From the NCBI GenBank assembly GCA_029204225.1, contig CM055097.1, positions 3,814,620 to 3,878,619 on the forward strand: a stretch of 64,000 bases of DNA. Reading direction: 5' to 3'. A program made the position numbers and the translations under genes. This document shows, piece after piece, positions 46,170 through 58,405 of the stretch (its first letter is position 1; every line of letters begins with the position of its first letter). Source of the DNA: Diphasiastrum complanatum (taxonomy: Eukaryota; Streptophyta; Lycopodiopsida; Lycopodiales; Lycopodiaceae). Under the pieces are notes generated by a model. It did no database searches. It worked only from the letters and a program-made list of their open reading frames with translations, and had not been told where the DNA came from.

Positions 46170-46308
46170 GTGGAAGAATTAGTCTAAGTGATAGGAAAAA
46201 CTATCAGTGACTTAAGTATGAAAAGCTGATATTTACTAAACAAGAAAACAATTACTCTATCGGCTAGTAGAGTCTTGTACTGTGGAAGCTAACCAAGCTA
46301 TGAAGATA

Positions 46309-46320
46309 AGTCTGATACCA
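46309..46320 (-). promoter_or_regulatory. Copia C primer binding site
   Basis: TGGTATCAGACT on the minus strand directly abuts the LTR end CCACAACA; complementary to initiator tRNA-Met, with GC replaced at the far end. Confidence 0.8.
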
Positions 46321-46325
46321 TGTTG

Positions 46326-46414
<89 letters not shown>

Positions 46415-47476
46415 GAACATGAATGAGAAACGAACTCGAACAACAAACGAACAAGAAGCGAACTCGAATAGAAAATGTTCGTGCGCAATGGAATGAATTA
46501 TTTGACTCTCTCCGTAAGCATGACTACGCCTATCAGAATGAAGAGAACTTCAGTGATAGAAATCACAGTCATTCTAGATTACGTAGCCAAACATTTAATG
46601 GATGAAGCACTAGATGAATAATTTGTCACGAATTGCAAACAATTTATCTGTCATGAATGATTCGTGAAGAGCTAGACTGTGCTCGACTAATAATTAGTCG
46701 CAAATTATTCGCGAAAGACGAGACTAAAAGTTGATCGTCTATTACCAGAAAGAGCAACTAGAAAGATCAAACAAAATGAAGAACAAGCATAGCAATATTA
46801 ACACAGATTTGAATGCAGAACAAAGAGCTATATCAGATTAAGTATATCATGTACACAAGGTAATAATGCGGCAGAGCACAATACAATAGCGGACGAAATT
46901 GTGTGCCCTACGAAGCTTATTTTGTCGGTAATGAGGAATGAAACCTCTTCTCTTAGTCTCTTCTTCTCTCGCTTCTCATCTAACTCTCTCTATGTGTATG
47001 TTGAATACACGGATGGTATCCAATATATATACATTATATTACTGGTGTGCAGATTGTGAAAGTACAGAGTGGATGTGTTGTCTATAGGAGATCGTGGTGG
47101 CTGCAATTGTTGTCCAATTTGTTAGCGCAACTGCATGGAGTGAGCATAAAAAGGGTGTGACGTCAGCCATTGTTGAAATGAACGTTGGTGATGATGCGAA
47201 AAGTGGGTCACTCTTACGAATGGCCTTAGGATAAGATTCATACGGTGCCTTAGCTTTTAGGGCACCTTCGGCATTCGGTAGGATAGTGTCCCCTTTTCGC
47301 CTGTCACCATAACATGTGTAAAAACAAAGTGTTCACAATTCTTTCGCCTTTTATTCGTCTGTGCAAATTTGCATGTAAATATGCAGGCTACGTGACAACG
47401 TTAGTAAATATGCAGCAAGAATGGAGGCAGATTAAAAAAAAAGGGCTTTAGGAGAGTAGAAGGAGTAAATCCAACA
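46321..47476 (-). repeat. Copia C 5' LTR with GA microsatellite
   Basis: 1156 bases. A perfect GA tract of about 82 bases (46328-46409) sits 7 bases from the LTR end next to the PBS. Otherwise collinear with 41079-42154. Confidence 0.85.
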
Positions 47477-47689
47477 ATACCTTGGTCAATATCAGCTCTA
47501 GTTGGGTTGATATCAAACTCAAATCGACTCAAATTTCAATTTAACCTAGGATCAAGACTTTATTAACTTTGATTACATTAAACTAGATTATCTTTAGAAT
47601 ACTAAATCTTCTTTCAATCACTAGTTAAAGTTGTGTATATACATGCTCAAAATAGACTATGTGAATGGATCTAGATTGCACAAGGCTCT

Positions 47690-48475
47690 ATGTGGGTAAA
47701 GCAGTCCACTAGAGCATCAATATAGAATATAAATCAACATCTTGGTCATAATGATTTCAGGCAATTGCTACATCCTTCATTATTATCACATTATTTGTAG
47801 ATAATAATTTAATATTCAGCAACAATCTATAATTTTTGAAAGATGTCAAAGCTATCTTGTCATATAAAAAAATGGAAGACCAAGTACCAGCACATTTTGT
47901 CTTAGGATTCAAATATACAAAGATTGAGCTGATAGAATAATCCAACAAAGATATGTTCGTAATGTGATTCAAAATTTACAATTTGCAAAATGAGCTATGT
48001 CATTTGGATCCAACATTAAAATTTTCAAGAAATCAGTGTACATAAACTAATGCTGAAAAGGAACGTATGAACCACTATTCTTTTTATTCCATTATTGGTT
48101 CATAATGTATGCAATGTTTTGCACTATATATGATTTAGCTTATTCTATCCATACATTAGATGAATTTATATTAGATCCCAATTTGACACATTGGAAAGCA
48201 CTTCTAGAAGTCCTGAAGTATCCACAAGTCACAAAGAATTTATGCATCTAACATGGAGCCAGCCAGACTACCAATGTTTCCAAAGGATTTACAGATGTTG
48301 ATTGGGCTGGGGATGTTGACACTAGACACTTTGTATCTGGCTTTGTCGTCTTGTTTAACAAAGGATGGAACAACACAAAGCAAACATTTATGGAAATATT
48401 GTCTACTAAATTTGAATACATTGTTGCCACTAATGTTTTAAAAGAAGCCATCTTGCTGAGAAACTTCCCACATTT
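47690..48475 (+). pseudogene. Copia reverse transcriptase-RNase H fragment
   Basis: Plus-strand frames read ERMNHYSFYSIIGS, MYAMFCTIYDLAYSI, LTHWKALLEVLKY, DVDWAGDVDTRHFVSGFVVL and LSTKFEYIVATNVLKEAILL, the end of Copia RT and its RNase H (normally ADWAGD..RRSTSGY, LSTTEAEYxA). Several frame breaks. No LTR is recognised nearby, and it is in the opposite orientation to Copia C. Confidence 0.7.
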
Positions 48476-48489
48476 CCCGTATCATCATG

Positions 48490-50160
48490 TCTCTGATTAG
48501 CATGCTCATTAGGCATGTCCCCAAATTGCTTGAGCTTTAACCATTTGGTGACTCTTTGTCTTTGATAATGTAGGAGTAAACTAGCAACTAATCTCTTTCA
48601 ATTGTAAGTCCATAGGTAATAAAGTTCCATGATCTTTCTACAAAACATCATATCTATATCTTCAAATGTCACAACCAATAAAAGTTTGTCATCAATCAAA
48701 AGATTTCCACAATGATCACTTAAAAATGTTTAAGCGATATGTCATTTCTATCTACATATTGATGGCCTCCCAAATTGCAAACATTGAACATTCTCATAAG
48801 AAAATATGGAAATCATGAAGTAAGTACCCAATTATCTCTCTTGTGTTACCCTTTGTTATGATTCTCCATTATTAAAATACCCACCTGGAATTTTTTTTTA
48901 ATGCTAATCTAAAGAGCCATACATTCCAATCATCCTTCATCTTCCACTTGAAATATACCAATCCTACATGTAATATTGACCTTTACTAATAGTAAAAGCA
49001 ACGTCATAGCTAAATTCTTGTAATCTTTTTTTATGGTCCATATCCAAAGAAAGTTGTTTTTGGTTGAGTTTATAGATACACTAGAGTTGCCAACATGATG
49101 ATGCAAATCAGGAATCAAACATATATATATTATTAGGTTTCAAGGAATCCCTAATAAACAAATGACCACTCAAAGGTTAGGTTGTTTCTGGCTATTGCAC
49201 AAGCAGCAACATGATCAATCAACATCCAACTTTTGTTGTTATTGCCAAAGCAGTCTTGAAGATCTAATTCTATCTTTATGGTTGATCTTCAATATGTTTT
49301 AGAAATAATATGCTTTTTTATTGTATTGATATAGGCCATGATCTTTTCTGTATTACACACCCTTTCATCTACATATCACGATCAACAACAATCCAATCCT
49401 TTAAGCTAAAATTGTCTCATTTTCCTTATATTGAACAACAGAATAGGACATAACAAAGAAAACAAGATACTTTAGCAACAAATCTTTGTCAGCAAATGAT
49501 AGAAAGGGTGTATCCCATTTAGTTAATATATTTTGAAATATTGTCAAAATCCAATGAAATCTATGTTTATTAGATACTGAAGTCCAATAGTAATCTCCAA
49601 GTGTGTGATTAACTCACCAGTTTTGATCCAATGAGCATAAATTCCATAAGCTAGTCCAAAATATCTAGAGGACCAACATAGAGTGCGTAAGATTTTGTCC
49701 AGTTTATACTCAAACCAAATATGCTACAAAATCGATCAAAGATACCACACATGTTTGCTAGGTCCTTTTTCAAAGCTTAAAGGAAAAGAGTGATGTCATT
49801 GGTGAACACTTGATGTGAAATTACTTTTTGATAGAGGCTTCATACCAAAATGTTTTCCTTTGTTTGGTGCTTCTTTAAAATCACTCATTAAGAAAAGGGC
49901 CACTATGGTGTAAAGAAAAGAGACAATGACTCCGCTTCTCAAGTTCATTATGCTAGACACTATCTTTCCATTGATGTTGATAACACTTGAAGCTCTTTTA
50001 TTGATTGATACTCCTAGATTCTTGTAGCAAGAAAGAAAACTATAGCTCAAGTTAAGTTACATTAAATACTTTTTTAAGATCTAGCTTCATGACCATTAAA
50101 GGAGTGTATTGAAGCAATGCATTTCCAATGGTAGTAACAATATCAAAACCTTGTCAAAAA
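48490..50160 (-). pseudogene. LINE fragment (non-LTR reverse transcriptase)
   Basis: The minus strand near 49800-49640 reads FTNDITLFL, DLANMCGIFDRFCSIF and GLSINWTKSYALYVGP, matching the LINE RT block FADDTLLF...L..F...SGLxINxxKS. Upstream (50050-49800) is consistent with the preceding RT block but badly decayed, and 49118-48930 (NNFLWIWTIKKDYKN-like) with the part after RT. The frames are full of stops. Confidence 0.6.
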
Positions 50161-50840
50161 TGTGCCTACCCTTAATAAATTCATATTGTTAAGATCTATA
50201 TACTTTTTGAGCAAAGGATGAAGTCTTCTTGTTGGGCTTTTATCAAGGTAATCAACAATTTCAACAATCTAAATCCCTTCATGAATTTAGAGGTTTTTTT
50301 TTTCTAAGAGACTAGAATGATCAATCCTTTGCGAGTGCTTTAAGTCGAGGAAGGGCCACAACCTCTAGCCTTCCTCATTTTAGGCACCCTTGTCTTGGGC
50401 TAACGAGTCAAAACCCTTAGGGGGTCAATCGCAGTGGGGTGTATGTGTTGACTGTGACCAGATAGGCACAGGCTCGATTTTTGACCGCTGTGAAGTTATA
50501 TCTTAGGGGCTTGCATCTCACATGGTATTGTTCAAACCTCGTAGCTTATTATGACGGAGTCGATAACTCCTGACATGTGTCGATCATCGTCGTGTGTCCA
50601 GTGTCGCTCAGATGTTGCCCGGCCCATTGCCCGTACCTGCTCCTGCCCGGTACCCCCAGCGCCTGCACAATTGTGGCTCACATTAGTTTCATTGTAGGCC
50701 ACATGGCATTTACAGATTATTCCATAAGTTTTCTGAAAAACTTTCCACAACTGCATGTGTGTGTGGGCGTGAGGTGGTCTGGTGCCCATCAAAATTGGGG
50801 TCTCCTGCGGCCTCACGCACGTGTGCTAGGTGAATCTTAT
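50161..50840. other. GC-richer sequence without a recognised gene
   Basis: Open frames on both strands around 50530-50990 lack recognisable motifs. CCGTGCTCGAACGCACCCGAG at its end recurs at 53199 and marks the start of the tandem duplication. Confidence 0.35.
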
Positions 50841-50849
50841 TGGGTGCCC

Positions 50850-53120
50850 AAAGATTCGGGACCCGTGCTCGAACGCACCCGAGAAAAAGACTCGGCAGTG
50901 CCCGAACAAATCAAAATCCGTCCGGGCATTTTATCCAAGCAACAGCGCCACATGTCATGGGAGCAGGAATTTACTTCGCTCACTTAAAACGTGGAAGGTC
51001 CCAACCTGTGTATCTCCGAAGTGTGAGCTTATATTTCATAGAAATCTATAGAAAACTAAACCCTATGTTAGAAATTTGATGTGAACAATTAATGATTGAC
51101 TCCAACATAGCATTTGGATCTTCTCTGGGGAAATAGTTTATTGGTTGTCCACTTGAACATTCTGGCATAAAATTTAGCGATAGGAATCAATCCTTCATTT
51201 GTTGTCCACATCAACATTTTGGTAGGAAGTCTTAATCTTTGACAAACACATCCAGATATTTAACATGGCCTCACATTGCAAAGAAACATCAAGCATGTGG
51301 CATCACGTACACTATGTATATACACAATTTATCCTCAACTTTGCACGGCCGTGTTTCAAGGCCAACGACTCTAAGGGGTCTCATGTCCACCCACAACAAG
51401 ATTTGAGCCTTGGTCTTCAATATCTAAAGGAAAGACCTTATCCAACTATTATCAAGGGAATTGATTTTTCCCTTAAAAGTTAATCTTGGATTTAATCATT
51501 TTTTCTCTTTGCCTTGCTTTGTGTAGATGTAAGGCCTTTGTGGATAGAATGTCATAGAGCTACTCAAGTGATGCTAGACATTAAAAACAAAGTAGGAGAC
51601 AATATTTTCTTAGTTGAACTCTAAGTGGAACCTTTTGTATTCCCCTCATCTTTGGAAGGACCAATTTCTCCACACCATAAAACCAGACATGGTAAATATA
51701 GATTCTTCTCTTGTAATATTCTCCTACTTTTTCTTCTGGTTCGTGCTAGTTATAGGGGCAATGTGTCGCATGTCTGCTCTAAATGCAAACATCTAATGAG
51801 GACGTGATACATTTTCTTTTTTATTGTTATGCCTCATTATGGAAATCAGTGACTAACCTTTTCACGGTGTGCTTGCATGTCAGATTCAAGAGGTTTAGCC
51901 ACATGGATTTACTGTTGAATGATATTACTTTTGATTATGCTTATGTAAATGCTTTTTGGTAATGTATTAGAGTTATTACACTTTGGAACATTTGGTTAGA
52001 TAGAAATAGCAGGGAATCTGGGATTGGTGATTTTGTCATCTCCCTCTTGCTTCTTTTTAACGAGGTTAATAAACTATTGCTTCTTTAAGTTTTTGCTATC
52101 TTGCCTTGTACTTTGTAAAAAACTAAGTCCATAATCTAAGGTTAGCTTTTCGAGACAAAAAAAAAAATTCATTAACATTCACGAGATATTAGCCATTCAA
52201 TGTACACCACATGATATGTAAAGTTTCTCATGATTTAATTTTCGTCCTCTCATGTTTAAACAGCAAGAACTCTGGATTAAAATAGACAATTTTAGAGTTC
52301 ATGAGAGCCTTTTAACTATAATGGATCACCAAGGAGGCTATAAGTCTTGAGAATCCTTGACACAGTTAAAACACAAGTTGGTCGAAAATAACACCAAGTA
52401 ATAGGGGCTTCAAAAGGAACAAGTATGGAGTGACAACAAGTTAGAACTTGCCAAATTTTATAGCCATCATTATGTTTTTTTTAAATTGAAATGTAAAGAT
52501 CTAAATGTTTGCTTACAATTCCTCAAGAAACGTTAAAGATGAGTTAAGAAAGCAATAAATCTTATGAAATGGATTTGAATCAAAGCACAATCAATGACAT
52601 TCATGATATCAAGCTTGAAACTAGAGTATGAGAAAACTCACGTTTGGAAACAAAGGCAACTGAACCAACAAAAAAAAGGCTCCTCTCAAGCTCCAAATTA
52701 TTCACTTAAATTAGATTTGTTAACGATAGCCTCCATGTAGAAAAATGCCCAACTTCATGTAAGAAGTAGGTAAACAATTCTACTTGATTGGGTCCAACTA
52801 ACTCTTAACAAGGCCCACCAATATAATATATAATTGGATGTATTTTGGCCCATTTATTGCACTATATATTTTTAATGACTTTCATTCATAGCAAGCACCT
52901 AACACCTCCTCTAAAACTTTTTTTCCCAAAAAATGGAAAGGCAACTTTTGGATGTTGAGTAGTCAATCTTGCTTGAGTTGAAATTTTAGAACCAAGGCAT
53001 TGTGAATGACACATTGTGTTACCTCTTAAACCAAATTTATGCCCTTGCGAGTTTAAGAAGACGCACAACGAAGATGATGATTCTCAATAATGTATATCAA
53101 GGTGTTCAAATAATTAAGGG
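50850..53120 (+). repeat. Tandem duplication, unit 1
   Basis: 50860-50985 matches 53200-53325; 50985-52228 matches 54530-55742; 52830-53120 matches 55848-56135, all in the same order and orientation. The second unit lacks the equivalent of 52229-52829 and gained about 1.2 kb. Confidence 0.8.
51480..52165 (+). pseudogene. LINE 3' end, copy 1
   Basis: Frames read HVCSKCKHLMRT, IFFYCYASLWKSV and VITLWNIWLDRNSRESGI: the zf-RVT type ending of plant LINEs (CxxC...H.f..C..a..lW, then xIWxxRNxR). An A-run at 52157-52168 is the probable poly-A tail. Confidence 0.55.
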
Positions 53121-53417
53121 TTGAGAGAACATGACATAATGGTATCCTCAATTTCCCTCCTCAATCTCTTTTCTCCTTGTATTGCTCATCCCCAATGCAC
53201 CCGTGCTCAAACGCACCCGAGAAAAAGACTTGTCTGACAGTGCTCGAAAAAATCAAAATCCGTCCGGGCATTTTATCCAAGCAACAGCGCCACGTGTCAT
53301 GGGAGCAGGAAGTTACTTCTGCTCCCGTGCTAATAAGTGACTTCTGCGACCAATTAAAGTTGCTAGGTTGTATATATGTTGTATATAAATAACCGACCAC
53401 TAGTTGCTTCAGACGCT

Positions 53418-53419
<2 letters not shown>

Positions 53420-53448
<29 letters not shown>
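53420..53448 (+). repeat. Poly-A tract
   Basis: An A-run of nearly 30 bases following GCTTCAGACGCTGC. It could be a retroposon tail, but no body was recognised. Confidence 0.8.
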
Positions 53449-53451
<3 letters not shown>

Positions 53452-53803
53452 CAGGTGCCTCCAAACGATGATGGTGAGAGAGGGACATTTATGCAAAACG
53501 TGGAGGTGACTATTACCATATCCAAAGGGCCCATGCCCCCATCAAAATGGGGAGGAGGAATCTGCCTTAGGATTCGGTGACTGGTAGCACTTGTAGACTG
53601 TTAGGTGCAACGCCCAGTCAACATGATGACTCTAAAGGCACAACATCTATACCATATGAATTCCGGCTACCACACATTTACATTTACATTTATTTTATTT
53701 GTATATATTATTTTTTGCATATTTTGCATTATGTCACCAGATTTGTTTCGGACTCAACAACCAAACTCCAACTCTCACCTACCCTTCTTTAGCTTCTCAA
53801 CCA

Positions 53804-53899
53804 ACTTCCTACTTCGTTTCCAAGCAGACAGTCAATGCTGCAGGTTGACGGGCATCAACCTGTAGCATTGACTGCCTGCTTTGAAACGAAATAGGAAGT
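53804..53899 (+). ncRNA. Long hairpin, candidate miRNA-like precursor or foldback
   Basis: Arms 53804-53848 and 53855-53899 (45 bp each, loop CGGGCA) pair with four differences, one of which would be a G:U pair in RNA. Pairing stops abruptly at both ends. A TATA-like TATATAAAT lies at about 53383. It may be a miRNA-type precursor or a small foldback element; transcription is unknown. Confidence 0.5.
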
Positions 53900-54068
53900 A
53901 CAACACTCTTGAGTCCGCCTCCCACGCAGTCCACAGAGAAATTTGGAAGCCCAACGACTCCATGTCAGGTGACTCGTGGGGGCTCCCTCAAGTTTTAAAA
54001 GGATGGTTCCCATAAAATAAAGGATTGTCCTTTTATCAAACTCTGTTGAGACTACACAATAGAAACCA

Positions 54069-54072
<4 letters not shown>

Positions 54073-54110
<38 letters not shown>

Positions 54111-54120
54111 GGGGGGGGGG
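54073..54120 (+). repeat. (GA)n followed by G20
   Basis: About 28 bases of GA run directly into 20 G. A similar GA-to-G transition occurs at 41086-41105. Confidence 0.9.
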
Positions 54121-56135
54121 ATTTGTTCATTTCCGCAATTCCATGTAATATCATGTAATGGTTGTTCATTTCCACAATTCCATTGGATGACATTGATATA
54201 CATTTGAGTGAGGTTCAAAACATTGAACCTAAGCATTCAATTCATCCTATCATCCTAGAGAACGGATAGCTATCCCTTTTATGTCGAGAATTTAATTTGC
54301 ATGCGAAATTTGCAACTTAAGCATTTTTTGAACGCCTTTGCAATCTAAAATTATGGTCTTTTCTTTGACCCATCAGTTAATGATTTTTCTTTCTGAAAAC
54401 CAAACACATAAATTTTTAAAAATTGCGGCCAACTTTGACGGGCACATTAGAAATTCAAAATATCAAAAAGTTAAAAAAAGGGCTAGAAATTTGAAAGGCT
54501 AATATAAACTCTCATTTTTTTTTTAAACTCAAACTCACTTAAGACATGGAAGGTACCAACTTGTGTATCTTCGAAGTGTGAGTTTATATTTCATAGAAGT
54601 CTATAGAAAACTAAACCCTATGTTAGAAATTTGATGTGAACAATTAACGATTGCCTCCAACATAGCATTTGGATCTTCTCTGGGGAAATAGTTTATTGGT
54701 TGTCCATTTAAACATTATGGCATAAAATTTAGTGTTAGGAATCAATCCTTCATTTGTTGTCCACATCAACATTTTGGTAGGAAGTCTTAATCTTTGACAA
54801 ACACATCTAGATATTTAACATGGCCTCACATTGCAAAAACACATTAAGCATGTGGCATCATTTTGCACGGCCGTGTTTCAAGGCCAACGACTCTAAGGGG
54901 TCTCATGTCCACGCACAACAAGATTTGAGCCTTGGTCATCAATATCTAAAGGAAAGACCTTATCCAACTATTATCAACGGAATTGATTTTTCCCCTAAAA
55001 GTAATTTGGATTTAATCATTTTTTCTCTTTGCCTTACTTTGTGTAGATGTAAGGCCTTTGTGGATAAAATGTCATAGTGCTACTCAAGTGATGCTAGACA
55101 TCAAAAACAAAGTAGGAGACAATATTTTCTTAGTTGAACTCTAAGTGGAACCTTTTGTATTCCCCTCATCTTTGGAAGGAACAATTTCTCCACACCCATA
55201 AAACCAAACATGGTAAATATAGATTCTTCTCGTAGTATTCTCCAACTTTTTCTTCATCGTGCTAGTTATAGGGGCAATGTGTCGCATGTCTGCTCTAAAT
55301 GCAAACATCTAATGAGGACGTGATACATTTTCTTTTTTATTGTTATGCCTCATTATGGAAATCAGTGACTAACCTTTTCACGGTGTGCTTTCATGTCAGA
55401 TTTAGGAGGTTTAGCCACATGGATTTACTCTTGTATGATATTACTTTTGATGATGCTTATGTAAATGCTTTTTGGTAATGTATTAGAGTTATTACACTTT
55501 GGAACATTTGGTTAGATAGAAATAGCAGGGAATCTGGGATTGGTGATTTTGTCATCTCCCTCTTGCTTCTTTTTAAGGAGGCTAATAACTATTGCTTTTG
55601 TAAGTTTTTGCTATCTTGCCTTGTACTTTGTAAAAAGCTAAGTCCATAATCTAAGGTTAGCTTTTCGAGAGAAAAAAAAAAAGATTCATTAACATTCACG
55701 AGATATTAGCCATTCAACGTACACCACATTATATGTAAAGTTTCCAATTGTTGAAAATGAGTTCTGCATTGAGAATACAAAAACAATAGTCCCTTTGAGC
55801 ATGACAAGGTAACTAACATAATTGCACTCATCTTAGGACATTTGATTGGTTGTATTTTGGCCCATTTATTGCACTATATAATTTTAATGACTTTCATTCA
55901 TAGCAAGCACCTAACACGTCCTCTACTTAAAACTTTTTTTCCCAAAAAAATGGAAAGGCAACTTCTGGATGTTGAGTAGTCAATCTTGCTTGAGTTGAAA
56001 TTTTAGAACCAAGGCATTGTGGATGACACATTGTGTTACTTCTTAGACCAAATTTATGCCCTTGCGAGTCTAAGAAGACGCACAATGAAGATGATGATTC
56101 TCAATAATGTATATCAAGGTGTTCAAATAATTATA

Positions 56136-56390
56136 AAAACGACATAAACATTGAAGTATGGAAAGAGCATGTATATTTGCATAGTCCAATATAGATGCAA
56201 TTATACACTGGAACAATGGCTTACGCCATCTCCTCTAGCAACAACCATACGATTTTGAAAACACTATAAAATGAGGACTAAGTGAATTTTTTTATATTGA
56301 ATTCACGACCAGAAATGTGTTTTTATACTCTTGCTCCCCTCCAAGAGAAACACTAAGATGCATTCCTATATGTTGTGGCCCAAAGCACCA
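56136..56390. other. No gene recognised
   Basis: Short AT-rich stretch between the tandem duplication and the LTR-like sequence. Confidence 0.4.
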
Positions 56391-57615
56391 TTGTTGTTAG
56401 GCATGAAAGTGTTGTCTGATTCTGACGAATCCCCAAGATACTCGGACAGAGCAACTCAAGAGCACCTCTCACCTTAGACCGAGGAGGTCTCTGAGAAGAT
56501 GAGAATTATGAAGACTGAGAGCCGAGTATGGGAGCCAAGAAATGCTAGTTAGGAATGGCAAGCAAGAACTGTGTAAGCCTCATAGTGAATCCCGGAAGAT
56601 GGAATGACCATGTAGGAACTAGTATTTCTAAGCAAATGTAATAAATGCAAGTAGACCCCTCTTAAAGAAAGTAGAGTGAGCCACCTTTTGATGGTGACCT
56701 CTAGTGGAGAGCATTATTCCACTTGTGATTTGTGAAATGTGGAAATTCCACTAGGATGCCACCTAGGGAGCTCTCTTGCTTATTTAAGAGACTCCCTCTT
56801 TGTGAAGAGGAGCTTTTTGTGAATTGTATCAACTCCATGCTGAAATGAGAAGAGCCTTCACGAGTTTGGTGCATCCATTGAGCTCCTTGATCATTCTTGT
56901 CTCTTGAGTGATGCATTTATGATCTTGCCCTTCCCTCCTTTTGTGTGTGGTTGTGGACTGTAGAATGGATTAGAATTGCTACTTTTGTAGAGTGGATTAG
57001 CTTCTTTTCTTGTTTGTGGATTAATGTAGGAACCAGCATTCAGGTAAACTAAATAGGCTGGATCTGTGGTGTAATTCTTGCATATCTCTTTACAATCCAG
57101 TTCTTGATGTTCTTGGGATGTCCAAGAATCAAAAAACTGGTTGGTTTCTTGATTCTTGGACTAACATGTTGTAGATTAGTTCTTGTTTCTTGTTTTGTCA
57201 ATTTATGCAAGTGTAGTTCAGTTTAGTAATACTTAGGATCTGATTCAGTTCGTTTTATGAGTAGATAGCTATAGAATCTTTTGAATGTTCATATGGGCTA
57301 CACTCTGATCTGTGAATGAGCGTTCTTGGCTTGCATCTCTATTAGAATGCAAGTGCGTTCAAGAGAGTTCGACCCTGAGTAGTCCTCTGACAGGCAGGAC
57401 AAAAATATACTACAATGAGAATCTGTTCCCTTCTGCCTGGTTTGGCATTGTAATATCAAGAACACATATAAGGAATGCCCTGAAAGCCTAGTAACAGGCA
57501 GAATACCAAGCCGTAGAAGTTGTAAGCAAGGATCAAAAGAACCGTAGTAAACAGATGCTCTAGATCCTTTGATCTGTAAACATTTGTGTAAACATTTGGC
57601 ATTGTTGCCCATTGA
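56391..57615 (+). mobile_element. Possible Gypsy LTR with degenerate primer binding site
   Basis: A sequence beginning about TGTTAGGCATGAAAGTG, with a TATTTAAGAGAC box at about 56782, runs to ...TGTGTAAACA at 57594, followed by TTTGGCATTGTTGCCCATTGA. The latter resembles the TTGGCGCCGTTGCCGGGGA PBS common in plant Gypsy elements. No coding region follows. Confidence 0.4.
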
Positions 57616-57799
57616 ACTCCAACACCTTCTACATCAGAAACCCACAACCTTGTCCACGCTCCGCCCGTCCCCTCACGATCACATCTCAATCGGAGCCCCC
57701 CCTGTGTTGAAATCTCAACCGGAGAGCTCGTGTCTTAGAAAACCTGTGCATGGCATGCTTGATGCTTGCAAATATGCTCCATATATAGGTTATCAAACA

Positions 57800-58405
57800 T
57801 ATATGTTGCCAAATCCATAAAGGATCTTTTTATACAAAAGAAGCTACTCTACCAATCTTGCCAATGTAGAAAAATCAGCATCTACACACAAAATGAGATG
57901 CAAACTCTAATAGAACTTGATCAAACATGTATCAAAACATAAAGTACTGTTGTTGTCCGTACAAAACTAGCAAGCTACTGTATTTCACATGTGTGGATCC
58001 AAAATTTGCAAATATAGATCATTCTACACAAAATTGCAAGCAATCACAAGTATAGTGCACCAATGGATAGTAGAACCCAAGAGAACCATGTATAAGCATG
58101 AAATGAGATAGAGAAGAGAGAAGATATGCACATCCTTTTATAATAGGTCCAAACCCTATTTGGCCACTTGGCTTTCCCTCCAAAATGTAAACCCTACTAT
58201 TTTGGGTCTAGATTCAATGTACCCAACATTTAAATTTGAATCTACTCAAAATTGACTTCTAACTTTCTCACACTTTCAAAAAGTGTTTATTCAAATGAAA
58301 TTTAGACTAATGAACTTTGAAAAGTCAAACTCTAAGTCTAAAATAAAGTTGGCCTCAATTTGCCAAATATAAAAATGTAGCAAATATGATCAAACTAGTT
58401 GGTTC
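57800..58405 (-). mobile_element. Diverged LTR related to Copia A
   Basis: It follows the order of the Copia A LTR: CAATGTAGA..CAGCATCTAC, GTTGTCCGTACAA, ACATGTGTGGATCC, AAGCATGA..AGAGAG, TTTATAATAGGTCC, TTTAAATTTGAAT, CACACTTTC, AACTAGTTGGTTCTTTCACA. No internal region is attached on either side, so it is a solo or truncated LTR. Confidence 0.6.

Larger units (their letters stand above)
41079..47476 (-). mobile_element. Full-length Copia retrotransposon, family C (dead)
   Basis: 6398 bases, minus strand. LTRs: 46321-47476 (5') and 41079-42154 (3'), both bounded by TG..CA (TGTTGGATTTACTCC ... CCACAACA on the minus strand). Flanking ATACT (41074-41078) and ATACC (47477-47481) are a near-perfect 5-bp target duplication. 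PBS at 46309-46320, polypurine tract at 42155-42163. Gag, protease, integrase, RT and RNase H follow in Copia order, all interrupted by stops or frameshifts. Confidence 0.9.
53200..56135 (+). repeat. Tandem duplication, unit 2
   Basis: Second unit, with insertion 53326-54530 and a deletion. It includes a second LINE 3' end at 55000-55682 with A-run, and the same sequence beyond the tail, so the LINE was copied with its flanks rather than inserted twice. Confidence 0.75.

Noticed and set aside
46257-46488. Poly-Leu/Ser open frames in the Copia C LTR
   Set aside because: GA microsatellite artefact.
50577-50987. 136-residue frame in GC-rich sequence
   Set aside because: No motif, overlapping frames on both strands, and part of it lies in the duplicated non-coding unit.
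53296-53327. Small inverted repeat GGGAGCAG..CTGCTCCC
   Set aside because: About 12 bp with a bulge, in a duplicated unit; too weak beside the 45-bp hairpin to report alone.
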